Made by a program: the position numbers and the translations under genes. Below are positions 1 through 6,158 of a DNA stretch of 9,378 bases, piece by piece; the stretch's first letter is position 1; the number at the start of each line of letters is the position of its first letter. The stretch lies in assembly GCA_964502525.1 (NCBI GenBank), contig CAZCXH010000184.1, forward strand, positions 1-9,378. Reading direction: 5' to 3'. The stretch is from DATLYB01 sp964502525. GTDB lineage: Bacteria; Bacteroidota; Bacteroidia; Chitinophagales; CAIOSU01. The notes under the pieces are model-generated. The model was given only the letters and a program-made list of their open reading frames with translations. It was not told where the DNA came from and did not search any database.

Positions 1-162
1 TCCGAGAGCGGAATTGAAGAAGCGACAACCGTTTTTGCTTTGAGGAAAGCGGGTTATCAGGGATTTCTCATTGGTGAATATTTCATGCGCCAATCCGACC
101 CTGCTGCAGCCTGTGAGCGGTTTATCCAATCAGTTGGCAACTACGAAAAAGTGAAAGCATGA
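1..162 (+). CDS. trpC: Indole-3-glycerol phosphate synthase, C-terminal fragment
   Basis: Only the last 53 codons are in the window; the 5' part lies upstream. The enzyme closes CdRP (carboxyphenylamino-deoxyribulose phosphate) to indole-3-glycerol phosphate in the cytoplasm, the step after TrpF and before tryptophan synthase. The fragment opens with the SESGI segment and continues to GFLIGEYFM, which match the two phosphate-binding stretches of the TIM barrel in this family. It ends in a short helix (ACERFIQSVGNYEKVKA). The stop codon overlaps the trpF start as ATGA, so the two are translationally coupled. The identification rests on these motifs plus the trpF-trpB-trpA context. Nothing looks damaged; it is truncated only by the window edge. 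Confidence 0.93.
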   Translation, partial: SESGIEEATTVFALRKAGYQGFLIGEYFMRQSDPAAACERFIQSVGNYEKVKA

Positions 163-803
163 AAGTGAAAGTGTGCGGCATAACGAGAAAAGAGGACTTG
201 CTTGCGATGAATCATTTTGCAACCCCGGTGGACTTCGTTGGCTTTGTTCTTTATCCTCATTCAAAAAGATATGCTGGCGCATCGTTGAAGGAACTTGCTC
301 AAACCACCATTTGCGCGAACACTTCGCGGGTTGGAGTTTTTGTGAATGAAGAAGCAGAGCGGATTATAAAAATTTCAAAAGAACACGCGCTTGACTTTGT
401 GCAATTGCATGGAGATGAATCACCGGATTATTGTCATCAGGCGCGCGCATCAGCAAAGGTGATTAAGGCATTCAACGTTGACGAATCGTTTGACTTCAAG
501 CAACTGCAGGCATACGATGCCGTTTGTGATTATTTTTTGTTTGACGCGAAAGGCAAACTTCCGGGAGGGAATAACCTGAGCTACGACTGGAACATCTTGC
601 AACGATATAAAATGGATAAACCATTTTTTCTCAGCGGAGGAATTAATCCGGGACACATTGAACAACTGCAATCCTTCAGTCATCCGTCATTTTTTGCGGT
701 TGATATTAATTCGGGTTTTGAAACTGCTCCCGGAGTGAAGGATGTCGCCAGGATTGAAAAATTTATTCAGCAACTCAACAGCCGACATGAAATATTCCGT
801 TGA
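159..803 (+). CDS. trpF: Phosphoribosylanthranilate isomerase
   Basis: This 214-residue, normal-length TIM-barrel enzyme carries out the Amadori rearrangement of N-(5'-phosphoribosyl)-anthranilate to CdRP, the TrpC substrate. Visible family motifs are KVCGIT at residues 4-9 with the catalytic Cys6, VQLHGDE at 81-87, and LFDA at 127-130 with the likely catalytic Asp129. LPGGNN (134-139) stands where many family members have GGTG. FLSGGI (157-162) and AVDINSGFE (180-188) followed by PGVKD complete the phosphate-binding end. The ATG overlaps the trpC stop, and the last 17 nt overlap the start of trpB, so the C-terminal residues NSRHEIFR are read from DNA that also encodes the TrpB start. No internal defect is seen. 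Confidence 0.95.
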   Translation: MKVKVCGITRKEDLLAMNHFATPVDFVGFVLYPHSKRYAGASLKELAQTTICANTSRVGVFVNEEAERIIKISKEHALDFVQLHGDESPDYCHQARASAKVIKAFNVDESFDFKQLQAYDAVCDYFLFDAKGKLPGGNNLSYDWNILQRYKMDKPFFLSGGINPGHIEQLQSFSHPSFFAVDINSGFETAPGVKDVARIEKFIQQLNSRHEIFR

Positions 804-1959
804 CGATAAAGGCTTTTACGGAACGTTTGGCGGGGCTTACATTCCGGAGCTGCTGTTTCACAATGTTGAAACACTGCGCAAAAAATATCTCAGCATCATC
901 CGCGACAAAAGTTTTCAAAAAGAATTTCAGCAACTGCTTCATGATTTTGCAGGAAGGCCAACGCCATTGTTCTTCGCCAAACGAATCTCACAGCATTACA
1001 AGACAAACATTTTTCTGAAACGCGAAGATTTGTGCCATACCGGTGCGCACAAAATCAATAATGCGATTGGGCAGGCGCTGCTCGCGAAACGTCTCGGTAA
1101 AAAAAGAATCATTGCCGAAACAGGCGCAGGTCAGCATGGTGTTGCAACTGCAACGGTTTGCGCGCTCATGGGATTGCAGTGCATCGTTTACATGGGGAAG
1201 AAAGACATGGAGCGGCAAAAGCCGAATGTGCTGCGCATGAAAATGCTGGGCGCTGAAGTGATTCCGGTGGAAAGCGGCAGCATGACGCTGAAAGACGCTA
1301 CCAACGAAGCCATCCGCGATTGGATAAATCATCCTGACGACACGCACTATATCATCGGCTCCATTGTCGGACCGCACCCCTACCCCGATATGGTTGCGCG
1401 GTTTCAGTCGGTCATCAGCAGAGAGATTCGGCAGCAGATGAAAAAACTTCCCAATTATGTTGTTGCATGTGTTGGTGGTGGAAGCAATGCGGCAGGGACG
1501 TTCTGGCATTTTTTAGATGAAAAGAAAGTGAAACTTGTTGGAGTGGAAGCAGCCGGAGAAGGACTGCGTTCCGGGAAATCAGCAGCAACCACACAACTCG
1601 GAAAATCCGGAATCATTCACGGGAGCAAAACATTATTAATGCAAACAGATGATGGGCAGATTGTGGAGCCGCACTCGATTTCCGCAGGGCTTGATTATCC
1701 CGGCATCGGTCCGCTGATGGCGCATTTATATGAAAGTGGCAGGGCAAAATTTTTGTCTGCCACCGATGATGAGGCGTTGCAAGGCGCGCTGCTGCTGTCA
1801 AAGTTGGAAGGAATCATCCCCGCGCTCGAATCTGCACATGCGATTGCTGCGTTGAAGAAAATGAAATTCAAAAAAAATGAAACGATTGTGGTTTGTCTGT
1901 CGGGAAGAGGAGATAAGGATTTGGGGACTTACACTAAATATTTTGGAAATGAGGAATAA
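787..1959 (+). CDS. trpB: Tryptophan synthase beta subunit
   Basis: This PLP enzyme condenses indole, channelled from TrpA, with serine to give tryptophan. From the ATG at 787 it is 390 residues, the usual length. An in-frame ATG at 742 would add 15 residues and lie deeper inside trpF. The 787 start is chosen because the protein then begins with MKYSVDDKGFYGTFGG, matching the family N-terminus. Motifs: GRPTPL (56-61), HTGAHKINNA with the PLP-binding Lys89, AETGAGQHG with the catalytic Glu111, GSIVGPHPYPDM (191-202), the phosphate cradle GGGSNAAG (230-237), HSISAGLDYPG (296-306), EGIIPALES (341-349) and SGRGDKD (372-378). All expected residues are present. It overlaps trpF by 17 nt, and trpA follows after a 107-nt spacer carrying repeats. 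Confidence 0.96.
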   Translation: MKYSVDDKGFYGTFGGAYIPELLFHNVETLRKKYLSIIRDKSFQKEFQQLLHDFAGRPTPLFFAKRISQHYKTNIFLKREDLCHTGAHKINNAIGQALLAKRLGKKRIIAETGAGQHGVATATVCALMGLQCIVYMGKKDMERQKPNVLRMKMLGAEVIPVESGSMTLKDATNEAIRDWINHPDDTHYIIGSIVGPHPYPDMVARFQSVISREIRQQMKKLPNYVVACVGGGSNAAGTFWHFLDEKKVKLVGVEAAGEGLRSGKSAATTQLGKSGIIHGSKTLLMQTDDGQIVEPHSISAGLDYPGIGPLMAHLYESGRAKFLSATDDEALQGALLLSKLEGIIPALESAHAIAALKKMKFKKNETIVVCLSGRGDKDLGTYTKYFGNEE

Positions 1960-1967
1960 CGCTGCGA

Positions 1968-1991
1968 CATGGTTCGACTCCGCTCACCATG
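1968..1991 (-). repeat. Stem-loop repeat unit 1 (inverted copy) in the trpB-trpA spacer
   Basis: A perfect 6-bp stem, CATGGT (1968-1973) with ACCATG (1986-1991), encloses a 12-nt loop. On the minus strand the loop reads GAGCGGAGTCGA, which matches the loop of unit 2 (2035-2046) at 11 of 12 positions, while the stem sequence is quite different. It looks like one member of a dispersed palindromic intergenic repeat family. The absence of a following T tract argues against a classic intrinsic terminator. Family membership is inferred from these two copies and general familiarity with such repeats in Bacteroidota and relatives. Confidence 0.7.
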
Positions 1992-2027
1992 ACAACATAG
2001 TTGAATGCAATACAAAAACTTTATTGG

Positions 2028-2053
2028 TCAGCCTGAGCGAAGTCGAAGGCTGA
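2028..2053 (+). repeat. Stem-loop repeat unit 2 in the trpB-trpA spacer
   Basis: A perfect 7-bp stem, TCAGCCT (2028-2034) with AGGCTGA (2047-2053), encloses the 12-nt loop GAGCGAAGTCGA. The loop is nearly the reverse complement of the unit 1 loop, so the two units lie in opposite orientations 36 nt apart. The unit ends 13 nt before the trpA ATG, so in mRNA the hairpin could affect ribosome access or act as a 3'-end stabiliser for upstream trpB message. Neither role is shown by sequence alone. Confidence 0.75.
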
Positions 2054-2066
2054 AAAGTGAATTGAC

Positions 2067-2843
2067 ATGAACCGCATTGATAAACTATTCAGCAAAGAGA
2101 AAAGCAAGATTCTCTCTGTCTTTTTCACAGCCGGATTCCCGCAACTCAACAATACTGAGGAAGTTGCCACTGCCCTGGAAAATGCCGGTGCCGACCTGCT
2201 TGAAATCGGCATGCCCTACTCTGACCCGCTTGCTGATGGTCCCGTGATTCAGCACAGCAGTACAGTTGCCTTGAAAAATGGAATGACGCTGAAAATTTTA
2301 TTCGAACAGCTCAAAGATTTCAGAAAATACTGCCAGCTTCCTGCATTGCTCATGGGCTATGTGAACCCGCTCATGCAATTCGGCTTTGAAAAATTCTGCA
2401 AACAAGCGCATGACTGCGGCATTGACGGCATCATCATCCCCGACTTGCCGCTGGATGAGGCAGAACGGTATCAGCCGCTTTTCAAAAAATACAACCTGCA
2501 TTGCGTATTGCTGATTACCCCACAAACGCCATTAGCAAGATTGAAAAGAATTGAAACATTGAGCAGCGGATTTATTTATATGGTGAGCAGTGCATCCACC
2601 ACGGGAAAAAGCGCTGGATTTTCCAAAGAGCAGAAAAACTATTTCAGAAAAATCCAAGCCATGAAACTGAGCAAGCCGGTGTTAACAGGGTTTGGAATTC
2701 ATGACTCCAAAACATTCAGCGAAGCCTGCAGATATTCCAATGGCGCGATTGTGGGGAGCTATTTTATCCGGCTGCTGGAGCAACTCGAGCCGAAGGAAGC
2801 CGCGAATGAGTTAGTCCGGTCATTGGTTAAATTCGTGAATTAA
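2067..2843 (+). CDS. trpA: Tryptophan synthase alpha subunit
   Basis: This 258-residue TIM-barrel protein cleaves indole-3-glycerol phosphate to indole and glyceraldehyde-3-phosphate and passes indole through the tunnel to TrpB. The family signature LEIGMPYSDPLADGPVIQ starts at residue 45 and holds both catalytic acids, Glu46 and Asp57, with the 11-residue spacing seen in E. coli (Glu49/Asp60). PDLPLDE (125-131), YMVSSASTTG (171-180; STTG occupies the usual GVTG site), GFGI (208-211) and IVGS (228-231) provide the loop and phosphate-binding parts. The ATG at 2067 gives a normal N-terminus (MNRIDKLF). No strong Shine-Dalgarno is visible, as is usual in Bacteroidota. It is separated from trpB by the repeat-bearing spacer, and the methyltransferase gene starts only 10 nt after its stop. 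Confidence 0.95.
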   Translation: MNRIDKLFSKEKSKILSVFFTAGFPQLNNTEEVATALENAGADLLEIGMPYSDPLADGPVIQHSSTVALKNGMTLKILFEQLKDFRKYCQLPALLMGYVNPLMQFGFEKFCKQAHDCGIDGIIIPDLPLDEAERYQPLFKKYNLHCVLLITPQTPLARLKRIETLSSGFIYMVSSASTTGKSAGFSKEQKNYFRKIQAMKLSKPVLTGFGIHDSKTFSEACRYSNGAIVGSYFIRLLEQLEPKEAANELVRSLVKFVN

Positions 2844-2853
2844 ACCACCCGGA

Positions 2854-5800
2854 ATGGACGAATTATTTTCAGAACAATATTTAGTTGAGGAACCCAGGCC
2901 TTCCGTGAAACAGCTTTCTCCCAAAGCTGAAATCGTTTTATCTTATTTCCATAAAATCAATTCCGCCAGCAAGGAACTCACCAAGAAGGAAATTTTCAAA
3001 GATCTGCTCCACCGCCTGTATGCCGGTGATGCGGAAATTGAAACCGTCATTGATAAAATCAGCAAAGGCGCGGAAGCCACCGTGCTCAACATTCCACGCA
3101 AAGACAAGCTGCACAAAGGCAGTGCGGACACGCTCTACAACAAAATCATCATCGAGTTTGAAAACGATTTGAAAAAAACGCTCGCACACGCAAAAGAACA
3201 ACTGGCAGGCTACCTGCTCGGACAGTTCAACTCTGGCGAAGGCTACAACTTCACGCTGATTGCGTCAGACTTTGTGAACTGGAAAGTGTTTGCCCCTGCT
3301 ATTTCCTGCCTGAACAATATCGAATCGCTGAAGGAAGATGAATTGCTGCTAAATGAAGTCGCCACCGCCTCTTTCACGCTCACCGAAGGAAACGCGGAAG
3401 AATTTTATTTCTGGCTCGACCGCTTTCTTTTCAAAGAAGGAACGCAAAAAGCAACGCTTCAGCGGATTGAAGAATCGTTTGGCTATCAAAGCAGCGTTTT
3501 CATTGCGTGCTTTCGTGAAATGAACGCGCATTTCAACGAGGTGAAAAAATTCGGTGAAGTGCAGGTGAGCTACGAGCAGTGGAAAAAATTCCTGAGCATC
3601 GCCTACGGCTCCTTTGACGCGAGCGAAGAAAATTTTCTGGTGCACACGTACCTCTCGGTGTTTGCCAAAATGCTTGCTTACGCTGTAGTGAGCAATGACG
3701 ATTACATCAGCGAGGAGGAGATGCTCGGCATTCTGGACGGCAGCGTGTTTGACAAGCGCAACATCCGCAATTTCGTGGATAATGATTTTTTCCACTGGGC
3801 GCGCAGCGAGCGCAGTTTCCGCAGCCTGAAAAAAACGTTCCGGCTGATAGCGCAGGAAATCTCCGCGTTTGATTTTTCAGAAGTGGAGGAAGATGTGCTG
3901 AAAGGCGTTTACCAGGAACTGATTGACCTCGACACGCGCCATGCGCTGGGCGAATACTACACGCCCGACTGGCTGTGCGAGCGCATCGTGCAGGAGTTTG
4001 ATTTTAAAAAAGGCGGGCGCATTCTCGACCCCGCCTGCGGCAGCGGCTCTTTTCTGCGGGCTGCGATTCACCGCCTGCGGGCGCTCCATCCCAACATGCC
4101 GGTGGAAGACATCAACAACATGGTTTACGGCATTGACATTCACCCGCTCAGCGTGCAGATTGCCAAAACCACGCTGCTGCTCGCGCTCGGCAAAGAAGTG
4201 CGCCACGCGCGAAAACCCATGCACCTCAACGTGATTCTCGCCAACACGCTGCTGATGCCCGAAAGCGAAAACAACCTGTTCGGCAGCGAATTCACCCTGC
4301 ACGTTGACAAGCAAAAATTCACGCTCAACACGCAGGTGCTCGATAACGACCTGCTGTTTGACGAGGCGCTCGAAGTGTGCAACCATCTTGCGGAGCAAAC
4401 GCTCGGCAAAAAGAAAACAGGCGAAGACGAGTTTGAAAAAATCCTGAAAAAACATTTTCCGAAAAACGGATTCAACGGCAACATCCTCTCCGGATTTTAC
4501 AAGATTTACGAGGCGCTGAAAGACGTGAAGGAGCGCGGCAGAAACAGCATCTGGAAATTTATTCTGCAGAACAACTACAAGCCGTATTTCCTTGCGGGAA
4601 AATTCGACTACATCATCGGCAATCCTCCGTGGTTCACCTACAGCAGCGTGAAAAATGAAGAATATCAGAACATCCTGAATGCGCTTGCCGAAAGATATGA
4701 CGTGAAGCCGGAGCGCATCGCCAATTACCCGCATCTTGAAATCGCAGCCATTTTCATGGCGTATTGCAGCGGCTATTTTTTGAAGGAAAACGGCAGGCTC
4801 GCGTTCGTGCTGCCGCGCAGCTTCTTCAGCGCTGACCATCACGACAACACGCGCAGCGGCAGGGCGAAAGGCTTCCGCCTCGCGCAGTTGTGGGACATGG
4901 AAGGCGTGTCGCCCCTGTTCCGCGTGCCAAGCTGCGTATTGTTTGCAGAAAAAGCCCCTGACAACAAAAAGAGGAACGTGACCGCAAGCGGCATGGAAGG
5001 AAAACTGTTCAGCGGACGGCTGCCTGCGCACAACTGCAACTGGAAAACCGCAAGCGCGAAACTGAGCGAGTCGCCTCAAAAGTGGTTTTATGCAAAGCAG
5101 GGGAAATCAACTGCCTTTTCGCAGTACAAAACAAAAAAGCAGGAAGCGGAAAATCCCTACAAAAAGTTGTTCAGGCAGGGCGCAACGATTGTTCCCCGCG
5201 CATTTTATTTTGTGGAGTTGAATCAGGAAATGCCGCCCGACCTTCAGGATAGAATCCTAAATCTGAAAACATCGAAATCTATTCTGAATGATGCGAAACC
5301 TCCGTGGAAAGAAATAGTCTTTAGCGGAAGGATGGAAAGCAAATATCTTTTCAGAACGGCAATTTCAAAAAGCATTCTGCCTTTTGCCCTCTTTCAACCC
5401 GATTTAATTGTGTTGCCGATTGAAATTATGGTGGAAGGGAAGGACAGCAAACAGATAGTTGTTTTAGATGAAAACGATGTAAGAGGCAGCGGAGACTTGC
5501 TTGCTTCACGGTGGTTTCAAAATGCAGAGAATATTTGGAAAATCAATCGAACGGAAAAAAATAAGAATATCAGCAGCGAAAAATATCTCAACTGGCAAAA
5601 CAAACTTTCCGCTCAAAATCTCAATGCCCCTTATCTTGTTCTTTACAACGCATCGGCCAAAGATGCCAACGCAACGGTGGTGAAGCGGAAAGATTTGGAT
5701 TTGGAATTTATCGTGGAGAGCAAAGCATATGTTTTTTACACCCATAATCTTCATGAGGCAAATTATCTTACGGCAATTCTCAATTCAAGCATTCCAAATG

Positions 5801-6087
5801 CAATGATGAAAGATTTCCAAACCAAAGGTTTATTTGGAGCGCGGGATGTTCACAAAAAAATCCTCGACATCTTTTTTCCGAAATACGACAGCGCAAACGA
5901 ACTGCACAAACAGTTAGCCACACTGGGCAAAGCCGCGCATGAGCAGACGGAAAAATTCCTGCGCGACAACCCACCACAGCAGGAACTCAGCCCGCTGCAT
6001 CTGGGCAGGCTGCGCATGGCAATCAAAAATCATTTAAGCAAAGAGATGAAGGAGATAGATACATTGGTGAAGAAGCTGATGAGATAA
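2854..6087 (+). CDS. Type IIG/PglX-like DNA adenine methyltransferase with probable N-terminal nuclease
   Basis: This 1077-residue protein probably methylates adenine at N6 in a specific DNA site and may also cleave unmodified DNA. Residues 90-147 (SADTLYNKIIIEFENDLKKT, then KEQLAGY and FTLIASDFVNWKVF) resemble the N-terminal PD-(D/E)xK region of type IIG/IIL enzymes, with candidate Asp92, Glu101 and Glu103; Glu replaces the usual Lys. A helical spacer follows. The methyltransferase core has motif X (LGEYYTPDWL, 365-374), motif I (DPACGSGSFL, 392-401), YGIDIHP, motif IV (NPPW, 590-593, preceded by FDYIIG) and FVLPRS (651-656). The region from about 740 to 1000 is likely target recognition, with NYLTAILNS (970-978) typical of the C-terminal half. 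It follows trpA by 10 nt and probably shares its transcript. No separate R, S or BREX genes are nearby. Methyltransferase activity is well supported; cleavage is inferred. Confidence 0.85.
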   Translation: MDELFSEQYLVEEPRPSVKQLSPKAEIVLSYFHKINSASKELTKKEIFKDLLHRLYAGDAEIETVIDKISKGAEATVLNIPRKDKLHKGSADTLYNKIIIEFENDLKKTLAHAKEQLAGYLLGQFNSGEGYNFTLIASDFVNWKVFAPAISCLNNIESLKEDELLLNEVATASFTLTEGNAEEFYFWLDRFLFKEGTQKATLQRIEESFGYQSSVFIACFREMNAHFNEVKKFGEVQVSYEQWKKFLSIAYGSFDASEENFLVHTYLSVFAKMLAYAVVSNDDYISEEEMLGILDGSVFDKRNIRNFVDNDFFHWARSERSFRSLKKTFRLIAQEISAFDFSEVEEDVLKGVYQELIDLDTRHALGEYYTPDWLCERIVQEFDFKKGGRILDPACGSGSFLRAAIHRLRALHPNMPVEDINNMVYGIDIHPLSVQIAKTTLLLALGKEVRHARKPMHLNVILANTLLMPESENNLFGSEFTLHVDKQKFTLNTQVLDNDLLFDEALEVCNHLAEQTLGKKKTGEDEFEKILKKHFPKNGFNGNILSGFYKIYEALKDVKERGRNSIWKFILQNNYKPYFLAGKFDYIIGNPPWFTYSSVKNEEYQNILNALAERYDVKPERIANYPHLEIAAIFMAYCSGYFLKENGRLAFVLPRSFFSADHHDNTRSGRAKGFRLAQLWDMEGVSPLFRVPSCVLFAEKAPDNKKRNVTASGMEGKLFSGRLPAHNCNWKTASAKLSESPQKWFYAKQGKSTAFSQYKTKKQEAENPYKKLFRQGATIVPRAFYFVELNQEMPPDLQDRILNLKTSKSILNDAKPPWKEIVFSGRMESKYLFRTAISKSILPFALFQPDLIVLPIEIMVEGKDSKQIVVLDENDVRGSGDLLASRWFQNAENIWKINRTEKNKNISSEKYLNWQNKLSAQNLNAPYLVLYNASAKDANATVVKRKDLDLEFIVESKAYVFYTHNLHEANYLTAILNSSIPNAMMKDFQTKGLFGARDVHKKILDIFFPKYDSANELHKQLATLGKAAHEQTEKFLRDNPPQQELSPLHLGRLRMAIKNHLSKEMKEIDTLVKKLMR

Positions 6088-6092
6088 ATTTG
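6064..6092 (+). promoter_or_regulatory. Candidate Bacteroidota-type promoter for the DAHP synthase gene
   Basis: TAAATTTG at 6085-6092 matches the Bacteroidota -7 consensus TAnnTTTG exactly. A TTG at 6064-6066 lies 18 nt upstream, near the expected -33 position. Transcription would begin around 6097-6100, just inside the inverted repeat, giving a leader of roughly 60 nt. The -7 element overlaps the stop codon of the methyltransferase gene. Such a match can arise by chance in AT-rich DNA, so this is a candidate only. Confidence 0.35.
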
Positions 6093-6127
6093 TTTACGGT
6101 TAATGAAAATTATATAAACCGTAAACA
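6091..6127 (+). repeat. 11-bp inverted repeat in the spacer before the DAHP synthase gene
   Basis: TGTTTACGGTT (6091-6101) is the exact reverse complement of AACCGTAAACA (6117-6127), with a 15-nt AT-rich loop between them. It could be an operator, an mRNA hairpin separating the methyltransferase and DAHP synthase messages, or a dispersed repeat. No T tract follows the stem, so it is not a standard intrinsic terminator on the + strand. It overlaps the first GTAAAC hexamer of the adjoining direct-repeat run. Confidence 0.7.
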
Positions 6128-6149
6128 TGTAAACTGTAAACGAGTAAAC
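6121..6149 (+). repeat. Four phased GTAAAC hexamers
   Basis: GTAAAC occurs at 6121-6126, 6129-6134, 6136-6141 and 6144-6149, spaced 8, 7 and 8 nt apart, and in inverted form (GTTTAC) at 6092-6097. The run ends 9 nt before the DAHP synthase start codon. It may be a small degenerate satellite or a set of protein-binding sites; a 7-8 nt period is shorter than one helical turn. No known regulator is recognised from the word alone. Confidence 0.75.
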
Positions 6150-6158
6150 TAACCAAAC

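Noticed and set aside
742..786. Longer trpB start at 742
   Set aside because: The extra 15 residues come from trpF coding sequence in another frame and do not fit the TrpB family N-terminus, which begins naturally at 787.
988..1509. A 173-codon minus-strand frame within trpB
   Set aside because: It is fully antisense to conserved TrpB motifs, including the PLP lysine region, and has no recognisable protein features.
3349..3795. A 148-codon minus-strand frame in the methyltransferase gene
   Set aside because: It is antisense to the spacer region of the same protein; composition and lack of motifs indicate a shadow.
3877..5079. A 400-codon open frame on the minus strand inside the methyltransferase gene
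   Set aside because: It lies opposite the most GC-rich part of a gene with clear methyltransferase motifs. Its product is rich in Arg, Val, Phe and Ala with no recognisable domain, as expected for an antisense shadow.
2854..6087. Member of a complete BREX, DISARM or type I system
   Set aside because: The flanking genes are trpA and DAHP synthase; no PglZ, BrxC, helicase, HsdR or HsdS-like gene is in the window.
6091..6127. Inverted repeat as a rho-independent terminator of the methyltransferase gene
   Set aside because: The stem is AT-rich and is followed by GTAAAC repeats, not a T tract.
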